From Pieris napi (Eukaryota; Arthropoda; Insecta; Lepidoptera; Pieridae): 64,000 bases of DNA. How positions within the stretch are numbered: the first letter of the stretch is position 1; the number at the start of each line of letters is the position of its first letter. The DNA lies in contig NC_062234.1 in assembly GCF_905475465.1 (NCBI RefSeq), positions 12,113,001 to 12,177,000 on the forward strand. Direction: 5' to 3'. Below are positions 53,401 through 63,755 of the stretch, piece by piece. The position numbers and the translations under genes were made by a program. The notes under the pieces were generated by a model. It worked only from the letters and a program-made list of their open reading frames with translations. It searched no databases and was not told the origin of the DNA.

Positions 53401-55394
53401 TTGGTGAAGCGTTTAGTTCGGTTGAGCGGCCGAACCAATCAGAAGCCTTTAAAAAGCGGACTTTAATGTCGAAAGTAAATGGCTGATGCCAACAAACCAA
53501 TTTATGACGTCATTATCTTCAACAATTCATCGTGGTGTCCGGACACAATTATTATGGCGCGTTCAATCTCCGACATACATGTTCATCCGAGAGGTGTTGA
53601 TAAACGTTCTAACTTATAAAATTTTTAGTTTATTAGGTACTCAAACATTACACAAAAAAAACTTAAAAATGCAAAAGTATGCACAACAATTACTTGGTAA
53701 CTAAAACAATAAATAAAATAGAAATTCAAGAAAGCTCACACGAAATTTAACAAAAGGCAAAAATATATCATATACATAGTAAGGACCCAAAGTGGCCAGT
53801 GTAATTTGACGAAATCTTGAGAGAGAGAAAACGGACTTTAAAATGCCATTATACAGTTGATCACCATCTGTTGATAGGAGCGTTGTAGGAAACATTCAGG
53901 TATGCGTGAGACAGGTTCATATTTTTATTTCTTGTTACAATAAATAGGGATCTTACCAATCAATTCAGTATGCACCGTGATTTGAATACGAGGCATCATG
54001 ATTTGCGGGCGAATTAATAATAATAATAATAATAATGCAATAAATCATTTGACTGGTCTGTGCTTCAGAATTACTATCCCAATCGGATAATTGCATTTAA
54101 ACTTCCAAATCACTATCACTAGAACTGGAAGATGACGAAGATGAATAAATTTTCCCAATGAATATTAAGTTAGGTCGCAATCCCAAACCCAAATCATACG
54201 AGTTTCACCGATAGCAATCCGAGATTGATTTGGCCAATCGAAGCACTGTCAAAATGGACAGATAGGTTGTTGGCATGAGTAAACATTCATTTTCATACAG
54301 AGGGCAATCTTCAATCTCTTATCCGCCCTCTGAACGATTGGTTGAATAATTAGATTGGTATCTCAGTCCATGTATTGAATATTGGCATGCTTTTCTTTAG
54401 AAATGGATTGAATTGTCAGTCTATGACAGCTAAAATTGGATTGAGATTGCATATTGGTTTTGGCCGTAAATCATTAACATAACTTATTGGAATTTACTTA
54501 ATTAAAAAATATATCTTAAATTAAAGTTTACCGAAATTAATACTTTAATTAGTTTTTTTGATATTATTGAATTTATTAATAAATTCGACTCAAACTATCG
54601 CAATGTAATTGCATGCAACTGTGTTTTCTTTTAAATGCACGCATAAAATTATTGGACCAGATTAGAGAGTTTATGTCGAAACATCAGTGAACATTAAAGT
54701 AAAAAAGAAATGCCCTACAAAATCAAAAGAAATACGACCGTAAAATTTATTTAGCATGATGTATAGATTTTTCATTATTGCATAATAAACATGATTTCAT
54801 TTAAACAATCCAGGCGGCGCTCGCCTACCTGTTGAGTATTTTGTATTTACATTCTATTAAGATACAATTTACATAAATTATTATGGCTATTACGGATAAC
54901 CTAATGATTAGTGCTCGATTAAAGAGTTCAATTTAGTTGGAAATTGCTCCTTTCAAAATCCTTCACGTGAGCTGAGATTTGCCAGAAGGACGCAACAAAA
55001 TCAATAATTTCAACAAAGAGTTTCGAATCTAAGTCAATACTTACGATTTATTAATAACATTAATATTATAAAGCCGCTACAAGCATTCAGTCAGTATCAT
55101 AGATATTTTTTCCTTGATTTTTTTAAATTTATTACTTTTTAAAGCTATAAATAATATAATTTTTATTTATAAAAATAATTACAAATTTTATCTCATGAAA
55201 TTACGATTTATTCTAACACATACCTTTACTTTAAAATGGGAAGGGTTGAATAAAAAATATTTGTTTTCTTTAGTTTCCTCTTGGGGTTTGGGCCATACAT
55301 GTCCTTTCGTAGGAGGGAATTTTGGTCCCGGATTCACTATGGACATTCCCGACCCGAGTCCGATATACACGATTAATAATAAAAATTTCATCAT
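41483..55394 (-). CDS. GH20 beta-hexosaminidase, tandem copy 3
   Basis: Third tandem HEX-type gene. Exons: 55224-55394, 48110-48323, 46118-46227, 45676-45884, 45264-45376, 44666-44867, 43945-44071, 43448-43531, 42420-42622 and 41483-41672; phases agree, 540 residues. The start MMKFLLLIVYIGLGSGMSIV is a signal peptide, followed by NPGPKFPPTKGHVWPKPQ. Landmarks are RGLLLDTSRHFIS, FHWHIVDDQSFPYQ, IPEFDVPGHTRSW and FHIGGDEVELDCW (Asp333-Glu334), then GGEACMWGE and VWPRASAVAERLW. This copy keeps TWYLD and WGE, closer to human HEXB than the other two. Exon 2 holds an extra basic stretch (HHRRNHERRRRRIGRDENY), and exon 10 is longer, with ANTLGRRMRSIFDTIP. Intron 1 is 6.9 kb because of an LTR retrotransposon. 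Divergent from EMC7. Confidence 0.92.
42856..43218. mobile_element. MITE with ~55 bp inverted repeats in hexosaminidase copy 3
   Basis: The left end contains GCCGTTCAATTAACAGCCTA and the right end its complement TAGGCTGTTAATTGAACGGC. Pairing extends outwards to TAGTTTAATA/TTATTAAGCTA and inwards to the CGCCGTTTAA block. It has no coding frame and lies in the intron between exons 8 and 9. Confidence 0.8.
44245..44281 (+). repeat. Short ATCCATTAT tandem repeat
   Basis: About four units of AATCCATTATT-like sequence in the intron between exons 6 and 7 of hexosaminidase copy 3. Confidence 0.7.
48553..49342 (+). repeat. 5' LTR
   Basis: 790 bp, starting TGTGGGCG and ending TCAATCTCCGACA. It contains an internal imperfect tandem duplication of about 110 bp: GCAAATTCATATATAATGAT and GCAAATTTATATATAATCAT, each followed by AAAGATTGATATTTAATTCA. 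By eye it differs from the 3' LTR only at about four bases close to its right end. Confidence 0.92.
50560..51240 (+). pseudogene. Decayed Gypsy reverse transcriptase (pol remnant)
   Basis: Fragments in Gypsy pol order can be read across frameshifts: ILLVEKRNG and YFRELNLNTVRDN near 50610-50693, SCLDMATSFHRLP ending near 50794, then AFVTPDG-stop-FEYLDMPFGQF at 51184-51240. In intact elements the HQIP-like block and AFVTPDG are separated by only a few codons; here about 390 bp lie between them, so other DNA has been inserted. The YxDD region was not found after a further AT-rich insertion. The protein cannot be functional. Confidence 0.8.
52277..52728 (+). repeat. 12-copy tandem repeat, unit growing from 33 to 42 bp
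   Basis: The core TTGGCTAGATCTCG followed by AATGAGTGATGCCTT occurs twelve times. The start-to-start distances are 33, 33, 33, 35, 35 and then six or so of 42, because an ATGACTTATGT linker replaces GT. The array ends 57 bp before the 3' LTR, inside the retrotransposon. A minus-strand open frame rich in SSQHKASLISR is only a translation of these units. Confidence 0.92.
52786..53575 (+). repeat. 3' LTR
   Basis: 790 bp, same ends and same internal duplication as the 5' LTR. The visible differences are clustered at about 53549-53563. The flanking TACA follows at 53576. Confidence 0.92.
53700..55223. other. Remainder of hexosaminidase copy 3 intron 1
   Basis: AT-rich intronic DNA between the LTR element and exon 1. 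It contains an (AAT)n microsatellite near 54016-54037 and otherwise no feature I can support. Confidence 0.5.
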
Positions 55395-56688
55395 TTTTGT
55401 TGAATATTAAACGCCAAGTGATCAGATGCGCGGTCTACGCTACACTGATTATATATTTTCTTCAATGGGTGTTTGTGTAAGTGTAACGATGTACACTGTG
55501 TAATAATTAAGATTCATTTACGATAACCTTTTGGACATAGGATAAATAAATAAGAAGATAATTTCTGTAATTCCGAAAATTGGGTTATTATATAATAGAA
55601 GTAAATTTAGAAGAATAAACATGTCATGGAATATCATGAACATGCCCGAAGCCTTTCATAGCTCTTTGGTTTAGGGTACTTAATGACGTGGAATCAGTGT
55701 TTTAATCCCAGAAATAGCTAGCCTAGGTATACATAAATACATACGGATCAATATATTAGCATTAAGTTTTCCATAATGCTAATATAATGAGTTCTTCACT
55801 CATTATTCAAAAGCATTTTCGATTCGATTCGATTTTCGCAAAAGAGAAAATCGGTTATAGATGGGTATATAACATAATTTGTCTGCATCGTTTGTCTATT
55901 GGTTATCATGTTCGACTGTGATTGTGGATTCTCAAATTCATATTCCGAAAAAAATATTCCAATAAACGTCAAGCTGCCGATCCTCCAGTTACTCCGTGTT
56001 TTGTCGTGTCGGTCATCCGTCTCAATTCTCATCGTGGTACCTACATGATTATTAGAGAATTGAAAATTAATATTTCTCTAAATTTTCTCAATGTAAGGTT
56101 TACAATGAAACCGATGGTATGCAAAGTTGTAAAATACAATAATTTTTGCTCTTCTCAATTCTCAAAAATCAAATCTAGTGTACATTCTTCTTTTGAAATA
56201 TTGCAGTTAATTACTAGTTTTGTCGAGTACAAAACAAATCTTGAAGACAAACATTTCTTCTAACGATAGAATGTATTAATTTCATATATCTTATCTTCTT
56301 CATATCTCAATAGTTTTATTGCAGAGTATGTTCGAATTGAAATATTATAGATTTACTTAACACTGTATAAAATTGTTCATCTAATTAGGCTTGTCTAGTA
56401 TAAAAGTGATCCCTTTATACTAAATTCACAGAATTTGATTGTATAGAAGAGTTAGTTTCGGGTTTTCTATATATTTCCCATTTCATAAAGTATTTTTTTT
56501 TAATACTGACGCCTGTTATATCTGTGACGAGCTATCTTATATCACATGAGAATCTATGACCATTGACTACAGTCCTCTTTTGTCAATTGTCATAATTTTG
56601 TTGAAAAATATAGATGTCGATTGATTTGATACACATTTCTTGATTTTATAGATTTTAATAAAACGTAATTAAGCATAAATACTTTAAA
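55395..56688. promoter_or_regulatory. Divergent intergenic region between hexosaminidase copy 3 and EMC7
   Basis: About 1.3 kb between two start codons pointing away from each other; both promoters should be here. It is AT-rich and has no coding exon that I can support. An open frame at 55922-56263 has no recognisable content. Confidence 0.45.
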
Positions 56689-57378
56689 ATGAATCGTAAT
56701 ATTTTAACGGTTATTATCCCAATTGTTTTTGCAAAGTTTGTTCTGTGCACAGTCCACACTGGATCAGCTCAACCCTTTTTTGAAGATGAAGTTGGTGTTG
56801 AAAGGTATATCGTTGAAGGCAGAGTTTTTCCACCGGAACCTAACGAAGCAAGCAATTGGCAAATAGACACAAGAATACATATTAATGGTGGCGAGTATAT
56901 TGGATTCGTAAAAAATGACGGGTCATTCACTGTACACAATGTACCTTCGGGGTCGTATGTCGTTGAAATTGTGCACCCCGACTATATGTATGAGCCCGTC
57001 AGAGTAGAAATTAACTCCAAAGGCAAAATAAGAGCAAGAAAAGTAAACTACATTCAGACATCACAGGTTATTCAAGTACCCTACCCTCTGAAAATGAAAT
57101 CAGGGTCTCGATGCAAATACTTCCAAGCAAGAGAACAATGGAGAGTTACTGACTTCCTATTTAACCCAATGGTCATTATGATGGTGCTGCCTCTATTCCT
57201 TATTATGATTTTACCCAAAATGATGAATGATCCAGAAACAAAAGAAGACTTAAAGCAAATTAGTAATATGACCAAAATGTCTGATTTCCCAGAAATGTCG
57301 GAATATATAACTGCAATGTTTAGCGGAGGTGCAAAGCCTAGTGCTTCAAAAGCTAAACAAGTCAAGAAAAGGCAGTAA
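56689..57378 (+). CDS. EMC7: ER membrane protein complex subunit 7 (EMC7)
   Basis: Subunit of the EMC insertase, which places tail-anchored and multipass proteins into the ER membrane. Single exon of 229 residues, close to the family's usual length of about 240. A signal peptide (MNRNILTVIIPIVFAKFVLC) is followed by a lumenal beta-sandwich at about residues 40-135 with VEGRVFPPEP, GGEYIGFVKNDGSFTVHNVP and SYVVEIVHPDYMYEPVRVEI. A membrane helix is at about 157-178 (FNPMVIMMVLPLFLIMILPK). The cytosolic tail has MMNDPETKEDLKQ and FPEMSEYITAMFSGG, as in other EMC7 proteins, and ends in lysine-rich AKQVKKRQ. The start is the first ATG, giving a clean signal peptide. Neighbours are the divergent hexosaminidase copy 3 and the convergent CD109-like gene. 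Confidence 0.96.
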   Translation: MNRNILTVIIPIVFAKFVLCTVHTGSAQPFFEDEVGVERYIVEGRVFPPEPNEASNWQIDTRIHINGGEYIGFVKNDGSFTVHNVPSGSYVVEIVHPDYMYEPVRVEINSKGKIRARKVNYIQTSQVIQVPYPLKMKSGSRCKYFQAREQWRVTDFLFNPMVIMMVLPLFLIMILPKMMNDPETKEDLKQISNMTKMSDFPEMSEYITAMFSGGAKPSASKAKQVKKRQ

Positions 57379-57433
57379 ATCTTTTGTTTAATCTATTTAG
57401 TCAATTTATGTTATAGGAATTCAACCCTTATAT

Positions 57434-57439
57434 AATAAA
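57434..57439 (+). terminator. AATAAA polyadenylation signal, EMC7
   Basis: Canonical AATAAA about 56 bp after the EMC7 stop codon. Confidence 0.6.
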
Positions 57440-59210
57440 TTATTTAAAGTTTTTAAAATTGTTTACATAATAACTGACTTTGGTATTTTCATTGCGTCAA
57501 ATATGTACTTATATACTTACTGTTTAAGTTAGGTTTGCAATGAATTCAATTTAGATATTATACTTTTTCTATTTCTAAATATTAATTAAGTACAATGGAT
57601 ATTTAATCTATAAATTAATCCAACCTAAATAAAAATAGTGGCAGCTTAAATAATTTTCTGTTTGTAAAAAAGCATACAGACCACCAGGGAATAAATAAAA
57701 CAAGGTATTTACATACTCATTATTAAAAATAGATCTATTGAGATTTCATTCCATACAAATTGTTACAACTTAAAATACTACACACAAAATACAAAAGGTA
57801 AAAAAAAATCAGTCATAGTAATTTTGGACGGAAATTAATTAAGTAACATGCATCAGTTACAATTATAAAAAGAGATTCATAAAGGTAGCAATATCTAGAT
57901 ATAAAAAGTTAATACAGTTTACTGATTTCTTTGATTATATTATGTATGGCATTTATCTATTTTAAACTTTGCCAAAACATTATCAGCTAAATTAAATATA
58001 AATGTTTAAAACCGTAATGGTGTCATCAAATGTGGACGGGAGTGTCATTTGTACATTTTGGAATAATTACTAATCTACAATACGCAATTCATACAATATA
58101 TCTTTACATCTTTGTGAAAATATTATAAACTAGTTACATCGAATTTAACTAATAAGGCAAAATTTATTGACATGTGCACATTTTCCTTATGATATACAAA
58201 AGTAATGTAAATAAATGCTAAATATCTTAAAGCTACATACATAATATTAATAATTATATACAAATATGTAGACGTGAAGCAAGGCTGCATATGTATTATA
58301 AAATAATTTTAAAACTGAGTCACTAATACATATTTGATTCGAATATCTTTTAGTTAGAATTTGTATATAATTTCAAGTAAATACATTTGTTAGACCTTAA
58401 ATTACTATTTAAAGTTAAAACTTTAGATATTTCTGAGCTCATAAAAAGCACCGGAAAAAAAATTATAATTGGGTGACATGTCTCACTGCTAAATGTAGTA
58501 AAGCAAAATCAATCTCAATAGGGCATTCCTATATATTTCATGTGTGCTAACATATTGCTTTAATATTGATACTTTTACTTAAATGGACACTATAATAATA
58601 CTTAATCTACTTGGAATGGATATTTTTAAACTAAAAAGTTTTAAGAATTTGCTATAATACAACCAGTTAATAGCACAAAAGAGGAAATGAAATCCTAGCC
58701 GGTGGTATAAAAATATATATACAAATAATATTTAATGATTGTTGTATCCTATGATAAGTATATTTGTTTGTCAAAACGATTGCACACTTTTTTTTTAAGT
58801 CGAACTTATAATATCAGCAGATAAAATATAGGATGTTTGAAATTTTTGTAGCTTAACATGGCAGTGAAAATTCTGTAACATACGTACACTGTGTTCACAT
58901 CATCTGTTTTTAAATGATTACAAAATGGTTGAGTCTTATTTATGCTGCTAATATTTATTTTTGATGTTAATGCTTTGTTTAATTAATTCAACAATTTATA
59001 TATTGTCAATTTATTTATTATTACCCTTAAAGGGTTAGTAAAAACAGTCACGGACCTGGTAAAATACAATATTTTCAATATGGTTTTCATTAATAATAAA
59101 AATAATAATAGTTTATTTTGTCATCGAAATTGTTAGTCTGTTAAAAAACTCTTTATATTATAATTTAATCTTTATCAATGGACCATTTTGAAAGTAAAAA
59201 ATTGCACATG
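57440..59210. other. Interval between the convergent EMC7 and CD109-like genes
   Basis: About 1.8 kb of AT-rich DNA with no convincing coding frame. It should contain the 3' UTR of the minus-strand CD109-like gene; a TTTATT at 59112-59117 (AATAAA on the minus strand) lies about 95 bp past its stop. Confidence 0.5.
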
Positions 59211-62200
59211 TTACGTGAACACCCTATATGTGATGTATCTAGCGGCAACCATGAGTAGTACTAACGCAGGTGTGACACCAATTCGTAAGGCTGCGTTATA
59301 AACAGCACAGTACGGACACTGTGATGATCCACAAACTTCACATATGTTCAATAAATATGTTGGTAAGGCGTCGAATATCGTCTCGTTGAACCGTTCTGTA
59401 AATCACAATCAACATTAACTTATAAAATACTAGCAGACCGGCCAAACGTTGCTGTGGCTCAGGTTTTAGTTATATTACATAGTAGTAACCTATTCAAGGG
59501 AAACAGTAGGAGAACACCAATCATGGGGACCACCATGCTTTTTTGGTTGTAATTCCATTAAATTGTAGCTTATGTGAAACGTTGGTACTTTCAACACAGC
59601 GCCCTCTGTTAGAATTGTGACTATCAAATAATAAACAAATATTTTGCTATAAAATAATATTGCGGGTATAAATTGAGATGTAAGCTATCCTATCTTTTAA
59701 ATTGGATCAAACTACACAAGGTGTGCAAATTTGATTGGAATCGGTTCGGTAGTTTAGGAGTCCATAGCGGACAAACAACGTGACACGTAATTTATATATA
59801 TTAAGATTACTCAGTCTTGATTTGGCCAGTGGCACTTTCAAATTCCGTCTGTGCACCGAGGGAGGTTTTCTTTCTAGGTGCTCGATATATCAAATGTAAT
59901 ATGGGAGAAAAATAAAATGTATTATTATATATCGTGAGATTACCAGTCTTAAGAATAAAAAATCGACTACAAATAGATGCAATCTAAGACAACCAAAAAG
60001 CGTTTTCCTAACTAAAGTATTTAATTTAATTGTGATTTATTTTATTTATTAGATATTTGTCCGGTTTATACTGAGAGCTTATGATACTATTTTTGATATA
60101 CATAATAGTGTAACTTTAAACCACATACCGGGTGCATAATAATCGTAGACCCTTATAGGCAAGTATCGCGACATGTTGGCTACTGGATACCACCGCTCTA
60201 TTGTGAAGTTTACACACGTCGTTTCGTGGTCCAACTGAAAAAATAAATATGTTTTTTTATCGTACCTAAGTGTAGATGTTATCTATACAAATAAATAATA
60301 GTTTAATTGTGACTGTACGAGACATATAGTTAAATTATATTTTTTTCCAATGCAGTTTTTTATTTATTTTAAATAGTACGTATTATTATTTCCTTTTTTT
60401 AAATTTAGTTTCTACTTACATAGTCAAAGAAGAACAGTAATTTTGTTGGCGTATATTTTGCTCGTTGTAGCGTCCTGACTTTACGGGATAGAACGTAGGC
60501 GTCTAAACGCTGTTGCTGGATCATGTATCCTGTCGGGATTCGAACCTCCATCACTGACATACCAGAGCGCGGTGATTCCTCAAGCAACGTCCAACTGCAA
60601 AAACATACATTTTTATATGCGTAGATATTACATATATCAAAAAATTTTAGGTATACATTTTGCCGCAGAACTATATGAGTGAAATTTTTTAAAAAGTAAT
60701 ACCTTAATAAAGACAGTAAATAGTTAGCAAATTATAAATAAAATATCTACCTATACCTGAGAATATTGTTTTGTACTAACATCATATAATATGTTTTAAT
60801 ATTTTATACATTTTAGTAATATGCTTAAATAAGTAACGTAATAATTTATTCTTATACCTGGCACATGTCTGATAATCAATATGAGACTGATTCCGTCCGT
60901 AATACTGCGCGTGCGCAAGTAACGAGTACGACCGTGCCGGTGGCGCCGTCTGGAATCTTGGTACGTCCACGTTGTACTGCACTGACATTTGCAGGATAGC
61001 ATATCCTGCCCCACGAGCTGTCACCTTGACTGTGCCCCAGGCTGATGGAATCTGGGGGGAAAATGACCGTCAAAAGATCCTACTAATTACATCAAGTTTA
61101 CAAATACATAACTAGCTTTTATTATTAATATATTGATGTGTTGCCATATAAAGGCCATTTGTAATATTTCATTGGCAGTCTCTCTAAAAAATTTAAAAAT
61201 ATGCGATTAAACCCGAAAGAAGTTTTCACGTGAAATCCATATTTTATCTTCATACCTCAATACTCTGCATAACGGCCAAGTTATTATTATCGACGTGCAA
61301 TGTCTTCGTAGTCCCATTCAAAGCCACAGCGTCCACAGTTAACGTCAACGAGCTCACGTCACGTAGACGCTTTCGGTTCGTATACTCTATGAGTGCACGT
61401 AGAGCTATGTATGTATCCTGTAAAATAGTATAGAATTTTATACAGTAATTGTGGTTTAGAGCAGTGTTGGCCTAGTGGCTTCAACGTGCGACTCTCATCC
61501 TTTAGGTCGTAGGTTCGATCCCTGGCTATACACCCAAGGACTTTCTATGTGCGCATTTCACTCCATAAAAAGACTACTTGCCTATCAGATTGACAAATTA
61601 TTATGAAACAGATACACATTCGAGGCCCAGACCTAAAAGGTTGTAGCGCAACTGTTATTTTTTATTGTAGTTAAAAACCGAGAATTATGAAACTTTATAA
61701 ATAACTGTGACCCGCGGTTTCACGCTTTAGTTTAGTACAGTAGAACCTCGTTAAGTCGAACCTCGATAAGTCAAAAACCTCCAAATCTCGAAAAAATGTT
61801 TTGTTCCCTTCCCTTAAAACACCAAAACCTCCATTACTTGAAATCTTGACCCTCTGTTAATCTAAATAATCACCGAGTCCCTCCAAGCCATTTTGGTACA
61901 TATTTTCACTCTATAACTCGAAAAATTAAATTTGACCTCTGTATCTCGAACATAGGAACGTTTTATTTAAAACCTTTACAACTTGATCATTTGGAATTTA
62001 TTATCTCTATTGTTCGAACAAAAATAAGTTACCGACTTTAAGAACTTGCCGACAATGTGAGTACACTATTGTTTCTTAGAAAACATTTTAGGAGTATACA
62101 ATAATAAATTTATGACTCATGGAAACACGTGTTTGCTTGCTCTCAAAATTTATAAGAATAAACCTCAAACTCTTTATGTCGAATCAAAATCCGCCTAAGT

Positions 62201-63755
62201 CGAAATCCTCCATAAGTTGAAAACTCTATAACTCGAATTTTTTGGCGTCTCCCTTGATGTTCGACTTATAGAGGTTCTACTGTACTACCGTACTAATGTA
62301 TATAATCCACTATTTTGTCAATAGATTAAAGACATCTTAGTCTTCCGTCTCATTAACTTTTTATATATAAAATTATTTTACGCGTACATATTTTTATTTA
62401 AATAGATTAAAATATAACACATACCTGTGTAGATGACCATCCACCGTCTTTTAATCTTTGCGAGTTGAGCCACATCACTATTTGTTCATTGTTATCCTGA
62501 AATATATTATTTGAATTTGAACCCGATTTCCGTTATCTGTATAATATTTTATAATAATTATCTAGATTAAACTCATTCTACTAGTCATTGTGCGGAAAGA
62601 GCTGGCGAGGCGGTAATGCTGACTCAAGTCAGTGACAAATGCCACTCCGATTCTCTTTCCGCACACACTCTAGTGGCATGTGCAATAATTATTAAAAAAT
62701 AAAAACTAGAGTTTAATCTATTTTTTTCTTTCGTTGTATGGAAACGTTACATGATATTATTACGGATAACTTGGCAAACCAAAAAAGTTTCGGCGTTTTA
62801 GTTACAATCGTGACGTCACTTTATAACCACACATATTAAAATATATGTAAAACTATGCAAAAGTAGTGTGACCCGCTACAGCATCTTACCTAATTTATAA
62901 ACATATAATTAATTTATTGTAAAATATACTCATGTAACAGAAAAAGTAAATAAATGTCGTCTAATCGAGCATGACGTACACACCGGAACTCTAACCCAAG
63001 TTCGGCGTTGTATTTCAAGAGACAACGTCTATGGTGCGAGAACATTGAAGTATTTACTACGGGTAATAAATGGACCACGCGGTCAGTTATGAAAAAAAAA
63101 ATAGAACATGTCGAGGTTTTGACAAGACTGTAATTGTTACATTACTACAAACCAACGGTTTTCAAATGTAATAATTATGATTTAATCATCTGTATAATTA
63201 AAAAAATTTTAGGTCCAAAACTATTATTACCTGATGATCCATACATGCCATCAGGGCATACGCAGTTGTGGCTATATTATTGGAGTCGTACTTGTACGGT
63301 AGTCTCGGTAGCAGGAATGGCTTCTGATTCTCCATCTTGTATGGAGGCTGAGGGACCGGCTCTTTGCCCCAATATACCAGACCACCTGGGAAGATGTAAA
63401 AATGGTTTATAAGAATTTAGAAATCAGTATTGAAGATATCAAACTGATAACCTTTTTGGAAGTCGATAAGAAATATTCACTTTAATTTAACTTTTTTTTT
63501 AATATCTTGAAGTACCAACTGAATAACCTAGGAAATATACGTATACTACCCCTACTTATGAGACTTACCCTCGGATCTCTGCCGCCTCTTCAACAACCTG
63601 TACGCATGTTCAGCACTGGGTGCCTTGGCGCACGCGAGCGCGTACGCGGTGATCGCGAGCGCGTAGGGCTCCGACCATTCGCTTAACAGACGTAAATGGC
63701 GCTCAAGCCAGGCCACGCCTCGCTGTTGGGCTGTCGCTACTTGGGCACTAAGACC
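59211..63755 (-). CDS. CD109/TEP-like thioester protein, C-terminal part
   Basis: Alpha-2-macroglobulin family protein, probably at the cell surface; insect relatives act in immunity and junction formation. Eight exons: 63569-63755, 63231-63385, 62425-62496, 61256-61417, 60858-61051, 60420-60594, 60129-60234 and 59211-59395. Phases agree and give 411 residues to the stop. The first exons encode helices of the thioester domain (AWLERHLRLLSEWSEPYALA, then NNIATTAYALMA). IVMWLNSQRLKDGGWSSTQ and DTYIALRALIEYTNRKR follow, the classical TED end. Next come a CUB-like part and the receptor-binding domain (MSVMEVRIPTGYMI, then RVYDYYAPERFNET). The tail has a CEVCGSSQCPYC cluster and a hydrophobic end (VTPALVLLMVAA) that could be a GPI signal, as in CD109. 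The thioester site itself must lie right of the window. Confidence 0.88.
59667..59805 (-). repeat. Dispersed repeat, copy 2 (reverse of 20484)
   Basis: Contains AGGAGTCCATAGCGGACAAA and CAACGTGACACGTAATTTAT, the complement of the block at 20484-20620, with matching order and similar length. It lies in the last intron of the CD109-like gene, just after a stretch (about 59440-59620) that also looks like moth dispersed repeat. Confidence 0.65.
61459..61665 (+). mobile_element. tRNA-derived SINE, best preserved copy
   Basis: An A box-like TGGCCTAGTGG at 61468-61478 and a B box GGTTCGATCCC at 61512-61522 form a tRNA-like head with internal pol III promoter. The body has CTTTCTATGTGCGCATTTCA and then CGAGGCCCAGACCTAAAAGG, ending in GTTGTAGCGCAACTG and T-rich sequence. 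It lies in an intron of the CD109-like gene, antisense to it. Decayed relatives are at 8500 and 18300. Confidence 0.8.
61738..62282. mobile_element. Tc1/mariner (Tigger/pogo-like) non-autonomous element, second copy
   Basis: Termini CAGTAGAACCTCG at the left and ATAGAGGTTCTACTG at the right, with TA on both sides (61736-61737 and 62283-62284). The interior repeats TAAGTCGAA and CTCGAA strings and has no transposase. It shares its first 13 bases with the element at 23762 but differs inside. It lies in an intron of the CD109-like gene. Confidence 0.82.
62561..62722. mobile_element. Small foldback element
   Basis: TAGATTAAACTC at 62563-62574 pairs with GAGTTTAATCTA at 62709-62720, and GTGCGGAAAGAG at 62590-62601 pairs perfectly with CTCTTTCCGCAC at 62653-62664. 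It is noncoding and lies in an intron of the CD109-like gene. Confidence 0.65.

Larger units (their letters stand above)
48553..53575 (+). mobile_element. Complete LTR retrotransposon, Ty3/Gypsy type, with decayed coding region
   Basis: Two 790 bp direct repeats (48553-49342 and 52786-53575) begin TGTGGGCG and end CCGACA, the usual TG...CA form. They are flanked by a four-base duplication TACA (48549-48552 and 53576-53579). The 3.4 kb interior keeps Gypsy reverse transcriptase motifs in the plus strand near 50.6-51.2 kb, interrupted by stops and inserted DNA. The orientation follows from that frame. It lies in intron 1 of hexosaminidase copy 3, antisense to the gene. I could not assign a tRNA primer site after the left LTR. 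Confidence 0.92.

Noticed and set aside
61461..61540. Functional tRNA gene
   Set aside because: The A and B boxes are present, but the sequence continues into a repetitive SINE body with related copies in the window and does not fold as a complete tRNA by eye.
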